Below, in pieces: positions 35,039 through 43,466 of a DNA stretch of 51,444 bases (position 1 is the first letter of the stretch; each line of letters opens with the position of its first letter). Source of the stretch: Clostridia bacterium. GTDB lineage: Bacteria; Bacillota; Clostridia; Christensenellales; Aristaeellaceae. Under the pieces are notes generated by a model. That model was not told where the DNA came from. It saw nothing but the letters and a program-made list of their open reading frames with translations, and ran no database searches. A program made the position numbers and the translations under genes. The stretch is taken from contig JAFWWK010000069.1 of the NCBI GenBank assembly GCA_017523615.1, positions 1-51,444 on the forward strand. The letters run 5' to 3'.

Positions 35039-36613
35039 ATGAATTTTCAAGAACAGGGCTTTCGGGGAGATTTCGGCTTTCCCGGCAGCCAACCGAATAC
35101 CGCTCCGGCTGCCGGGCCGCAGACATCTCCCCGGCAGCCGCGGAGGAGCAGCAGCCGCGGCGGGGGAAAGTTTTCCCCCGGCAAGTTGTTTCTATGCATT
35201 GCGGCGCTCCTTATTGTCGGCGCGGGGGTCTGGTTCGGCCTGAAATGGTACAGGGCCTGGTCCGCCGCCGAAAAGTACAGCGGTGTTTTTATTGACAATA
35301 TCTATATTGACGGCATCCCCATGGGCGGCAAGACCCTGCAGCAGGGATACGACGCCGTGGTCGCCTCCGTGACCCGGCAGCAGAATTCCTGGGCACTGGA
35401 CCTGGTATACAACGGGCACCTTTATTTCACGGTCAACTATGAGACCCTCGGCATCCATACTGATCTTGTCAAGGTGGAGTCCCTGGTAAGGAACGCCTAT
35501 GCCCTTGGCCATACCGGATCGGTTTTCGATATCGAAAGCGATATCCTGGCCCTGGCGGAGCAGCCGTACAGCCTGTACACCACCCAGACCCAGATGAATA
35601 CGGAATACCTGGACAGCATGGTCCTGGCTCCCATCGCCGAGGATATGTACATGGCTCCCCGGGACGCCTACTTGGCGTCCTTTGATCCGGACGCGCCGGA
35701 TCCCTTTACCATTTCGCCCGAAGCAAACGGACGGCGGCTGGATACCTCCACCGTCCGGGAACAGATCCTGACTTTGGCCGGAGAAGGCACCTCCGGCGCG
35801 CTGCAGCTGATCCCGGAAACCCTGTACCCCAAGGTCACCACCGCCGACATCAGGTCCCAGGTGACCCTGCTTTCCACCGGGGTGACCCCTATCTCCTCTT
35901 CCTCCACCGACAACCGCAACAACAACATCCGCCTGGCTTTTTCACGCTTCAACGGCCTTGTGGTTAAGAGCGGCGAAAGCGTCTCCTTCAACGCCGTGGT
36001 CGGCGAAAGGAACAAAGCCAACGGTTTCCTTGACGCTGTCGAATACGTATACAACCTGCCCGTGACCGGCGTGGGCGGCGGCGTCTGCCAGGCGTCGACC
36101 ACCATTTATAAGGCGGTGCTCTGCGCCAACCTGAAGGTCACGAAACGCGAACCCCATTCTGAACTGGTATCCTACACGGTGTTCGGCCAGGACGCCACCG
36201 TCTACTGGGGCGGCCGCAAGATCGACCTGGTGTTCGTCAACAATTCCCTCGGCAACATCTACATCACCGCCCATGTACAGAAAAACGGCGGCAACCTGGA
36301 ATGCATCGTGCGCATTTACGGCCGTTCCCTGGGGGACGGGGTATACTACACCCTGGAGACCCAGACCGTCGAAGAGATCCCGAAGCCCGAGATCCCCGAA
36401 TACGTCAAGGACATCAAGCAGCTTTACGTAACCTACACCGACGAGGAATTCCTGGATCGGGCGGGGCACGACGGCTTTATCAACGAGACCTATCTCCAGC
36501 GCTGGGAAAACGGCGTGCTCGTCGAAAGCACCCTGGTCAGCCGCGATCCCTATGAAGCAGTAGCGGACAGGTACTATGTCGGTGTCAAGGTACCTGAGAT
36601 CGCTGACGAATAG
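35039..36613 (+). CDS. VanW-family exported protein with peptidoglycan-binding domain
   Basis: 524 residues. A Pro/Gly/Gln-rich cytoplasmic tail is followed by one transmembrane helix (LFLCIAALLIVGAGVWFGL, about 51-69). A PG_binding_4-like region follows (about 80-260). The VanW domain contains NNIRLAFSRFNGLVVKSGESVSFN and GVGGGVCQASTTIYKAVL, the invariant GGxCQ.S.T motif. The C-terminal about 90 residues resemble a G5 or related beta domain. VanW proteins are abundant in Clostridia and probably act at the cell wall; their activity is not established. GGGAG precedes the ATG. Confidence 0.92.
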   Translation: MNFQEQGFRGDFGFPGSQPNTAPAAGPQTSPRQPRRSSSRGGGKFSPGKLFLCIAALLIVGAGVWFGLKWYRAWSAAEKYSGVFIDNIYIDGIPMGGKTLQQGYDAVVASVTRQQNSWALDLVYNGHLYFTVNYETLGIHTDLVKVESLVRNAYALGHTGSVFDIESDILALAEQPYSLYTTQTQMNTEYLDSMVLAPIAEDMYMAPRDAYLASFDPDAPDPFTISPEANGRRLDTSTVREQILTLAGEGTSGALQLIPETLYPKVTTADIRSQVTLLSTGVTPISSSSTDNRNNNIRLAFSRFNGLVVKSGESVSFNAVVGERNKANGFLDAVEYVYNLPVTGVGGGVCQASTTIYKAVLCANLKVTKREPHSELVSYTVFGQDATVYWGGRKIDLVFVNNSLGNIYITAHVQKNGGNLECIVRIYGRSLGDGVYYTLETQTVEEIPKPEIPEYVKDIKQLYVTYTDEEFLDRAGHDGFINETYLQRWENGVLVESTLVSRDPYEAVADRYYVGVKVPEIADE

Positions 36614-36625
36614 TTCCGTCCCTTA

Positions 36626-36657
36626 GCGTGCCCCCGTGGGCATGCTTTTTATTTTTT
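36626..36657 (+). terminator. Terminator of the VanW gene
   Basis: GCGTGCCC (36626-36633) pairs with GGGCATGC (36638-36645), followed by TTTTTATTTTTT. Confidence 0.88.
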
Positions 36658-36677
36658 CCGACAAGGAGGACTTGACC

Positions 36678-38597
36678 ATGCATCTCAGGCTGATCTCTCT
36701 TGGGCTGGCACTGCTGCTTATCATTCTCGCCTTTCCCGCTCTGGCGGAAGGAGAGATATTCGTCGAGGCAATACCGGGCCTCAGTGAGGATTTCATTCTG
36801 GGGATGGACGTGTCGTCGGTGATCGCCCTGGAGGAAAGCGGCGTCAGGTATTACGACGACGACGGCCAGGAAAAGGACCTGTTCGCGATCCTGGCCTCCC
36901 ACGGCGTCAACTGGATCCGCGTCCGGGTGTGGGTGGATCCGTATGACAAAAGCGGCTTCAGCTATGGCGGCGGGGGGAATGACCTTGCCCGTGCCGTAGC
37001 CATCGGAAAGCGCGCCACGGAAAACGGTATGCGCTTATTGGTGGATTTCCATTACTCAGATTTCTGGGCCGATCCTTCCAAACAGCAGGCACCCAAAGCC
37101 TGGCAGGGAATGGCCATCGAGGAAAAGGCCGAAGCCGTCTACCGTTACACCCTGGACAGCCTCGCGGCCTTCAGGGATAATGAGGTCGATGTAGGCATGG
37201 TCCAATTGGGCAACGAGACCAACGGCCGTTTCTGCGGGGAAAAAATCTGGATGAACATCGTCTGGCACCTGATGGGATCCGCCGCCCGCGCCGTACGCGA
37301 AAGCGACCCGGGCATCCTGATCGCGGTTCATTTCGCCAATCCCGAAAATGCCGACAACTACCTGAATTGGGCTTCAAAGCTGGCCTATTACGATCTGGAT
37401 TACGACGTCTTTGCCACCAGTTATTACCCCTACTGGCACGGCACCCTGGAAAACCTGACTTCAGTGCTTGGGCAGATCAGGGAGAAATACGGGAAGTCCG
37501 TCATGGTGGCTGAAACAAGCTACGCATGGACCCTTGAAGACAGCGATTTTTCCGGCAACACCATCGGTGAGGGCGGGGCCTATGACCATCCCTGGCCTTT
37601 TACGGTCCAGGGCCAGGCCAATGAGGTGCGCGCCGTGGCCGCGGCTGTCAGTTCCATCGGCGGCCTGGGGATCTTTTACTGGGAAGGCGCATGGATCTCC
37701 GTAGGCACTTCCTCCTGGGAAGAGAACCACCTCCTTTGGGAAAAATACGGCAGCGGCTGGGCTTCCTCCTACGCGGCCGAATACGATCCCGCCGACGCCG
37801 GCAAATACTACGGAGGCTCCGCCTGTGACAACCAGGCCATGTTCGACGCCCGGGGAAAAGCCCTGCCGAGCCTCAGCGTGTTCAAATACCTTCGGGAAGG
37901 CCATGAGACCGAGATCATCCCCGACAGCGTGGACGACGTCGAGATCACGGTGGACATCGGACAGAGCGTCGTCCTCCCCGGCACTGTCAGCGCCGTCATG
38001 AACGACGACAGCCGCCGGGAGGTACCTGTCGTATGGGATACCGACCCCTCCGAACTTGATACATCCGCCCCGACCGATCATATCGTCACCGGTACCGCCG
38101 GAGGCATGCGGACCGTAGCCAAAGTCCATGTGGTGCTTTACAATTATGCCCGGAATGCTTCCTTTGAGGACGCGGACACCACCATGTGGACCTGCACGGA
38201 CCTGCGCGGCGCAGAGCAATTATACCGTGAAGAAAAAAAGAACGATTCCCTCACCGGAGCCTGGCACTGGCATTTCTATTCCGCCAAAGCCACTAGTGTG
38301 GAATTCACCATGGAACAGAAGATCGAAGGCCTGCCCGCCGGAAACTGGGTCGCCGGCATTTCGGTGATGGGCGGCGACGCCGGGGAGCAGGAGATCTGGA
38401 GTTATGTAAAGATCAACGGGGATATCGTCGCGACATGCCCTGTCATCATCACCAAATGGAATGAGTGGAAGACCCCGGAAATCAGTTTTTCCTGCGATGA
38501 AGGTCAGGACGTCGTCTGCGGCATCTATGTGCGCTGCGACGGCGCGGGCGCCTGGGGCAAGATCGACGACCTGTATGTGAACGCCGACATCAAATGA
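36678..38597 (+). CDS. Secreted arabinogalactan endo-beta-1,4-galactanase (GH53)
   Basis: 639 residues from the ATG at 36678 (AAGGAGG upstream), with a signal peptide ending FPALAEG. GH53 catalytic residues: Glu180 in VQLGNETNGRF as acid/base and Glu279 in VMVAETSYAWT as nucleophile; WIRVRVWVDPYDKSG and LLVDFHYSDFWADP are family blocks. After the barrel come a bacterial Ig-like (Big_4) segment (VVLPGTVSAVMNDDSRREVPVVWD) and a C-terminal CBM-like beta domain. It cleaves galactan side chains of pectin. There is no export partner or SusCD, as expected for Firmicutes. Confidence 0.94.
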   Translation: MHLRLISLGLALLLIILAFPALAEGEIFVEAIPGLSEDFILGMDVSSVIALEESGVRYYDDDGQEKDLFAILASHGVNWIRVRVWVDPYDKSGFSYGGGGNDLARAVAIGKRATENGMRLLVDFHYSDFWADPSKQQAPKAWQGMAIEEKAEAVYRYTLDSLAAFRDNEVDVGMVQLGNETNGRFCGEKIWMNIVWHLMGSAARAVRESDPGILIAVHFANPENADNYLNWASKLAYYDLDYDVFATSYYPYWHGTLENLTSVLGQIREKYGKSVMVAETSYAWTLEDSDFSGNTIGEGGAYDHPWPFTVQGQANEVRAVAAAVSSIGGLGIFYWEGAWISVGTSSWEENHLLWEKYGSGWASSYAAEYDPADAGKYYGGSACDNQAMFDARGKALPSLSVFKYLREGHETEIIPDSVDDVEITVDIGQSVVLPGTVSAVMNDDSRREVPVVWDTDPSELDTSAPTDHIVTGTAGGMRTVAKVHVVLYNYARNASFEDADTTMWTCTDLRGAEQLYREEKKNDSLTGAWHWHFYSAKATSVEFTMEQKIEGLPAGNWVAGISVMGGDAGEQEIWSYVKINGDIVATCPVIITKWNEWKTPEISFSCDEGQDVVCGIYVRCDGAGAWGKIDDLYVNADIK

Positions 38598-38610
38598 CCA
38601 TGCCACGCAG

Positions 38611-38649
38611 GCGAAAAAAGGATGCCGATAATACAACGCATCCTTTCGC
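38611..38649 (+). terminator. Hairpin behind the GH53 gene
   Basis: GCGAAA(AAA)GGATGC pairs with GCATCCTTTCGC across a 12-nt loop; no T-run follows, so termination is uncertain. Confidence 0.35.
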
Positions 38650-38671
38650 TCGACCGCATCATACAGATTTA

Positions 38672-38797
38672 AAAACAGCTAATGCTGTTTTAATAGCGCC
38701 GAAGGCGCGTATGAGATCGCATGGGACGTCATGCAGCGCATTGCACTGCATGGAGCGTGCGCAGCACGCGGCATCTCAAATTGGCTAAACCATTTTG
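38672..38797. repeat. Structured dispersed repeat, copy 2
   Basis: Same architecture as 20826-20950: AAAACAGC/GCTGTTTT (38672-38691), GCGCC/GGCGC (38696-38708), GAGAT/ATCTC outer stem with two inner hairpins (including GCGTGC/GCACGC) and CAAATTGG/CCATTTTG (38777-38797). The first hairpin differs completely in stem sequence from copy 1 but still pairs. It lies 20 bp behind the stop codon of the minus-strand GH43-like gene. Confidence 0.85.
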
Positions 38798-38817
38798 ATC
38801 AGTATCAGAAAAACAAC

Positions 38818-39834
38818 TCACGCTCTGGGATCCTCTGCAAAGCAGGGGATCCCATTAAATTTTTCCCTGTAGGCGTACTGCGCTCCGCGGCCGCCGATGG
38901 CGCCGTACCAGTTTCCCGTGACCTCGTTGACGATGCGAAGGGACTCTGCCGTCTCTTCCATCTCAAACAGCAATATCCTTTTGCGCCTGTGGTCGTTGGG
39001 GCAATGGCAGGCCATCATCAGCCTGCCGGAGAAAGCGCGGAAAAGCATGGCATGGCCCCCGTCCAGGGCATACAGAGGCGCCTTTTCCTGGATCCATGGG
39101 CCGTTGATCTCACCGGAAGCGCTGTACGCCGCGGCGATCGCGTAAGCTCCCTCAGGAGTGAAGCTGGACCAGAGCATCATCAGCTTTCCGCCGGGCAGGC
39201 GATGCAGGAACGGGCCGTCGGTCACCCCGCTGGGACCTGTCCATGGTCCATCGGACGCCCGGAACAGGATGACCGGCTCCCCCGCGGCTTTCTTCAGGTC
39301 TGCGGACAGGGGCAGGGCACAGACCTGCCCGTCCCCCACCTGCAGCCACTCGTGACAGAAGACCATCCAGGGCATGCCTTTCCGGTCGGTGTAAAGGGTG
39401 CCGTCCAGGCAATGCCAGCCCTCCGGTGTCACCGGCTCCTCCCCTGCGGGCAAAAACGGTCCCAGAGGACTGTCTGACACCAGCAGCCGGCAGCGCCGGT
39501 AATTCCCTGGCGCACGGAAGGAACTGATCAGGTAATATTTTCCTTTCCAGACATGGCATTCCGGTGCCCACATATCCAGGCAGTCCCCAAGGATCCCCTT
39601 TTCAAAGCATACCCGCGGCCGCGACCAGTGGACCAGGTCCCGGCTTTCCAGCACATAGAAATACCCCGGGCCTGCCGGCACCTCCGGAAATAGCCGTTGA
39701 TCCGTAAACTGAACATAAGTATAATATCGCCCGCTCGCCCGGTCTGCCAGGATAAAGGGATCGCTGATATGCACGTCCCTCACATGCCAGGGATATTTTT
39801 CAAGGTCTTCCATGTCATCCGCGCACAAGAACAT
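38818..39834 (-). CDS. GH43-like five-bladed propeller glycosidase
   Basis: 338 residues from the ATG at 39834 (GGAGAA upstream). VHISDPFILAD supplies the presumed catalytic base in the first blade; DMWAPECHVWKGKYYLISS, GWHCLDGTLYTD and GPWTGPSGVTDGPFLHR are the later blades. No signal peptide is present, so it probably acts inside the cell on imported oligosaccharides such as arabino- or galacto-oligomers. It is downstream of the YdcF-like gene with a 45-bp gap. Confidence 0.82.
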   Translation of the reverse strand: MFLCADDMEDLEKYPWHVRDVHISDPFILADRASGRYYTYVQFTDQRLFPEVPAGPGYFYVLESRDLVHWSRPRVCFEKGILGDCLDMWAPECHVWKGKYYLISSFRAPGNYRRCRLLVSDSPLGPFLPAGEEPVTPEGWHCLDGTLYTDRKGMPWMVFCHEWLQVGDGQVCALPLSADLKKAAGEPVILFRASDGPWTGPSGVTDGPFLHRLPGGKLMMLWSSFTPEGAYAIAAAYSASGEINGPWIQEKAPLYALDGGHAMLFRAFSGRLMMACHCPNDHRRKRILLFEMEETAESLRIVNEVTGNWYGAIGGRGAQYAYREKFNGIPCFAEDPRA

Positions 39835-39879
39835 ATATTTCTCCTGTCTGACAGCCCATCGCTGTCCTCGCAAAAATGT

Positions 39880-40731
39880 TTATTTGTGCTGCTTCGGAAG
39901 AGGAAGCAAAGCCATCTGGCTGTCCGGCAGGCCGATCAGGGTACCCAATTGCCGCACGGCGATCCGGGCGTCCCAGTAATAAGCCGCCACCGAAGGCCTG
40001 GTGTCGTAGCAGTAATTTCCGACGATATCCACCTTCCATCCGTGTTCCATGGCATACATGACCGAAACGGCATTGTAGATCGCCTGGCCCCACCGCTGGT
40101 GATAGGATGAAGTGACAAGGGTCATGCTCCCGATGCCCTGTGCCTCCAGGATCGCAAGGGTATTGAGGGCGTTGGACACAGTATCCTTAGCCCGGGTATC
40201 GGTAAAGATACGGGCGGGATCCACCCCGCAGCGGTCCACAAGGTAATTGCGCATCCTCCCCGCCTCCGTGTTGCCCCTGGGGTTGTTTTTCCCGGTGGCA
40301 CCGCCGGACAAAACCAGAACGGACGCCGGAAAGGCCTCTGCCAGAGCAGCCGCGGCCTCACACCTTCCCTTGAGCTCCGGCGTCATGTTCCCGTCCTTCA
40401 GTTCATATCCCAGGACCACGATAGCATGGGGCTCGCTGATCGGAAGCTGGGCAGGATCGTCCTTGCCATGCAGATAAAGCTTATAATCCGGGTCCAGGTA
40501 TACTCGTTTCCAGTGTTCCGCGATGGCAAAGGCGAGTTCATCACCCAGTTCCTCCGCGTCCGCGTCAATGCGCCTCAAGTCGCCGCCGTTTTCATAAATA
40601 TCCACCAGATCGAACAGGAAGGACCCGAAGGTGACCGCCGATGGATAATCAAAATCCTCCGACCGGGCAGACGCAAATATACATACCAGCACAGCAAGGA
40701 GGGCAAGGGCCTTTTTATTCATCCGATGCAT
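39880..40731 (-). CDS. YdcF/SanA-like DUF218 protein, exported
   Basis: 283 residues with a signal peptide (KKALALLAVLVCIFASARS). DUF218 core: HAIVVLGYELKDG, VLSGGATGKNNPRGNTEAGRM, ARIFTDTRAKDTVSNALN and LVTSSYHQRWGQAIY. Members of this family act in envelope integrity, with no defined substrate. Start ambiguity: the ATG three codons further in is equally possible. Confidence 0.85.
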   Translation of the reverse strand: MHRMNKKALALLAVLVCIFASARSEDFDYPSAVTFGSFLFDLVDIYENGGDLRRIDADAEELGDELAFAIAEHWKRVYLDPDYKLYLHGKDDPAQLPISEPHAIVVLGYELKDGNMTPELKGRCEAAAALAEAFPASVLVLSGGATGKNNPRGNTEAGRMRNYLVDRCGVDPARIFTDTRAKDTVSNALNTLAILEAQGIGSMTLVTSSYHQRWGQAIYNAVSVMYAMEHGWKVDIVGNYCYDTRPSVAAYYWDARIAVRQLGTLIGLPDSQMALLPLPKQHK

Positions 40732-40798
40732 CTTCTTTCCGGAAAAAGAGCCCGATCTGCATAAATCGGTCTCTTAAAATGATCAGCTGCAGAGGAGA

Positions 40799-41497
40799 TC
40801 AGGAAAAACCGCCGTCCGGTCCTTCATGCTCCGCGGCAAATGCAATCACAAGGTCAGCCGCGGTGCCGTCCGTCACATAGCTCCCGTGATCTGCTCTTTC
40901 CACGGTCACAAGCTGTCCCAGGGGCAGGCCTTTCGCGATCCGCCGTGTCTCCTCCGGAATGACCAAGTCCCGTTCCCCCGCCATGACCAGTGTCGGGATC
41001 CGTATACTCCGAAGCCGGGCCGGATCGATGCGGGGCTCGTTCAGCATCAGGGCGGCAAGAGGGTCAGGCGTGATCCGGACCCTGTCTTCCAGCTCGGCGA
41101 TCAGCCCCCGGTCCAAGCCCTCCGGGCTCAGGTTGGCTCCGCTCACCGCCAGGAGCCCCAGCGTTCCGGGATGGGACAGTTCAAGGAGCAGACCGATGAT
41201 CCCCCCATCACTGTGGCCGTACAGAAGGGGTTTTCTTAGCCCGAGGCTGCGGATGAACCGGTAAATATCCTCCGCCATATCCGCATAATGGTATTCCGTC
41301 ACCGGCGTGCTTTCCCCATGTCCCCTGGAATCCGGAGCATACACGCGAAAGCCCGCGGAAATAAGACGCGGGATCACATGGTCAAACAAACGATGATCCT
41401 CCCCGTTCCCGTGAATGAGCACCGCATCTTTTCCGCCATCGCCCGCCAGCACATAGCGCAGCCTGACGCCGTTCACATCGATCCATTCTTCGCGCAT
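40799..41497 (-). CDS. Alpha/beta hydrolase
   Basis: 232 residues. Oxyanion motif IHGNGEDHRLF, YAPDSRGHGEST, nucleophile elbow LYGHSDGGIIGL (Ser), Asp in AGERDLVI and His in ERADHGSYV. Complete catalytic triad. Substrate unknown. Confidence 0.9.
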   Translation of the reverse strand: MREEWIDVNGVRLRYVLAGDGGKDAVLIHGNGEDHRLFDHVIPRLISAGFRVYAPDSRGHGESTPVTEYHYADMAEDIYRFIRSLGLRKPLLYGHSDGGIIGLLLELSHPGTLGLLAVSGANLSPEGLDRGLIAELEDRVRITPDPLAALMLNEPRIDPARLRSIRIPTLVMAGERDLVIPEETRRIAKGLPLGQLVTVERADHGSYVTDGTAADLVIAFAAEHEGPDGGFS

Positions 41498-41712
41498 TCC
41501 GAATCACTTCCTGTTCGGTAGGAGGGACAGCCTCTCATGATGTCCGGCAACCGGTAAAACCGAATACTCTCCCCTCATACGGTCATGGATAAAGATCAAG
41601 CCGTCCCGCTTCAGGCACGGCCCCTGGCAGTATTCTTACAAAAAAACCGGGAAACGCTCCGGCGGTCTCTTCCGCGCGGGCTATTCCCCCGGTTTATGCT
41701 CTGCCTATGGTA

Positions 41713-42009
41713 TTATTCGATATCCAGGATGTCGACGAACCCCGTAACGTCGAACACTTCCTGCACGATCTCGTTCACGTTGATCACCTTCATGCCGCCC
41801 TTGGGCGTCATGGCCTTATGCGCTGCCAACAGCACACGGAGCCCCGCGGAGGAGATGTAAGCCAGGTTTGCAAAATCCAGGATCAGCGATTCCGCTCCGG
41901 GCATGGACTTGTTCAGTTCTTCCTCCAGCATCGGCGCGGTCGTGGTGTCCAGACGGCCCTCCACGGCGATTTCCAGGCTTGTCCCGTTTTGTTTTTTATT
42001 GATGGTCAT
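41713..42009 (-). CDS. STAS-domain anti-sigma factor antagonist (first copy)
   Basis: 98 residues from the ATG at 42009, GGAGG upstream (the frame extends to a TTG at 42024). SpoIIAA/RsbV-type: VEGRLDTTTAPMLEEEL, LILDFANLAYISSAGLRVLL with the phosphorylatable serine pair, and a C-terminal DVTGFVDILDIE. Last gene of the partner-switching operon. The space 41498-41712 behind it contains no gene. Confidence 0.93.
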   Translation of the reverse strand: MTINKKQNGTSLEIAVEGRLDTTTAPMLEEELNKSMPGAESLILDFANLAYISSAGLRVLLAAHKAMTPKGGMKVINVNEIVQEVFDVTGFVDILDIE

Positions 42010-42065
42010 GTTTTTTTCCTCCAATGTGAAATGTCTTTCTGTATGGTTTATGTTCGCGCGGTTTT

Positions 42066-42650
42066 TCAGGCGATCTTCATGATGATGGTCATTTCCGCGG
42101 TGTTCCCGCGGATGAACACACGGATATCGTCCGCCACATGGGATACCACCGACTTCTCAAGTTCGTCCCAGGCTTTCGCGGCGTCCCCGTCGGTCTCCTC
42201 CCTGCGGGCATACAGTTCCTCCCGGTAGTTTTCCATGGACCACATCATGCTGTCGTACATTTCCGGCGGCGCATCAGCCATCACCTCGGCCCGGAGAAGC
42301 AGGGGCACCTCCCCGTCAGGTTCAAAAAAGGCGCGGATCTTCCCCATCAGGGTCCTTGTAGCTTCATTCACGCCGCTGCGGGAAGCGGCAAGCAGCTGTT
42401 CCTTTTTGTGTTCATCCATCGGCGTATGCATCCTGAGATGCATTTCGAATACGCCGTCCTTATCCTCCAGCCAGAATTCCGCCCTTCTTTCGCCTGTGAT
42501 GGCGCGCATCATGCCCAGGGTCTCCTCAGCGAGCAGGCGGAGCCGCAGGGCATTCCTTTCCGACAGTTCCTTGTATACCGCCGTTTTGTCTACCAGCCGC
42601 AGGACTTCCTCTGCCTGCCTGCCCGTTACAGTGATCACGTCTGTTTTCAT
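42066..42650 (-). CDS. Unrecognised protein within the partner-switching operon, possibly a degenerate GHKL ATPase
   Basis: 194 residues, GAGG upstream. LRLRLLAEETLGMMRAITG (about 35-53) resembles the N-box helix of anti-sigma kinases, followed by RAEFWLEDKDGVFEMHLRM as the next strand; a normal G1 box is missing. The rest is helical (YREELYARREETDGDAAK) and ends with RVFIRGNTAEMTIIMKIA. It lies between the two STAS genes, so an inactive or altered kinase partner is a reasonable guess. Confidence 0.5.
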   Translation of the reverse strand: MKTDVITVTGRQAEEVLRLVDKTAVYKELSERNALRLRLLAEETLGMMRAITGERRAEFWLEDKDGVFEMHLRMHTPMDEHKKEQLLAASRSGVNEATRTLMGKIRAFFEPDGEVPLLLRAEVMADAPPEMYDSMMWSMENYREELYARREETDGDAAKAWDELEKSVVSHVADDIRVFIRGNTAEMTIIMKIA

Positions 42651-42659
42651 TTTGTCCTC

Positions 42660-42950
42660 TTACTCAATATTCAGGATATCGACGAATCCGGTCACATCAA
42701 AGACCTCGCTCACGATATCGTTTACGTTCTTTACGGTCATCCGTCCCTGCATCGTCTTGTGAGCGGACAGAAGCACCCTGAGGCCCGCCGAAGAGATATA
42801 CTCCAGCTTGGCAAAATCCAGCGTCAGGTCGGTCACGCCGCCAAGGCTTTCCTTCAGTTCCTTTTCCAGCTCGGGGGCCGTGTTTGTATCCAGCCTGCCC
42901 TCCAGGGCGATCTCAAGGGCGGTGCCTTCTGAATGTTTGGTGATCTTCAT
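42660..42950 (-). CDS. STAS-domain anti-sigma factor antagonist (second copy)
   Basis: 96 residues from the ATG at 42950 (GGAGG 8 nt upstream). ALEGRLDTNTAPELEKEL and LTLDFAKLEYISSAGLRVLL, with the same serine site as the other copy; the C-terminus DVTGFVDILNIE is almost identical. The two are paralogues from duplication but have diverged over most of their length. It sits directly upstream of the unrecognised gene. Confidence 0.93.
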   Translation of the reverse strand: MKITKHSEGTALEIALEGRLDTNTAPELEKELKESLGGVTDLTLDFAKLEYISSAGLRVLLSAHKTMQGRMTVKNVNDIVSEVFDVTGFVDILNIE

Positions 42951-43058
42951 TTTCATATCCTCCATTTTTCTGTTTGGAAAGCTGAATCCGATAAAGAAAG
43001 GCTCTCATGTTGTGCAGATCAAGCAGTATCCGGTATCAGATCTGCCCGGTCGCCCCGG

Positions 43059-43466
43059 TCAGATCTTTTTTTTGATGGTCAGCACGTTTTTCCCGTCCTC
43101 ATACCGGTATTCCAGGCTGTCCATCGTTTTTTTTACCAGGAAAATCCCCAGGCCGCCGATAGCCCTTTCCTGAGCCGGCGCGCTGATATCGGGGTCGATC
43201 CGTACAAGGGGATCGAACGGAACGCCTCTGTCTGAAAAAATGACGGAAACCGTCCGCGTTTCTTCGTCAAAGTCAAAACCGACCGTCGCCTCGCCGGTGC
43301 CCGGAACGTAAGCGTAATGGGAAATATTGCCGAAAAGTTCGTCGATGGCCACGTCTATCTGCATCTGCGCCTTCATCGAACAGTCCAGCGCCTCCAGCTG
43401 TTCATCGATGAACGCGGTCACCCGGGGGATGTTTTCGATCTTCGCTTCCAGTGTCATCTCCTTCAC
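43059..43466 (-). CDS. RsbW/SpoIIAB-like serine kinase (anti-sigma type)
   Basis: 135 residues; GTG start overlapping the phosphatase stop (GTGA), GGGAGG upstream. GHKL ATPase: N box VAIDELFGNISHYAY, G1 IFSDRGVPFDPL, G2 AIGGLGIFLVKKTMD. It would phosphorylate the STAS proteins and bind a partner when they are phosphorylated. No sigma factor gene is near, so the bound partner is unknown. Confidence 0.9.
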   Translation of the reverse strand: MKEMTLEAKIENIPRVTAFIDEQLEALDCSMKAQMQIDVAIDELFGNISHYAYVPGTGEATVGFDFDEETRTVSVIFSDRGVPFDPLVRIDPDISAPAQERAIGGLGIFLVKKTMDSLEYRYEDGKNVLTIKKKI

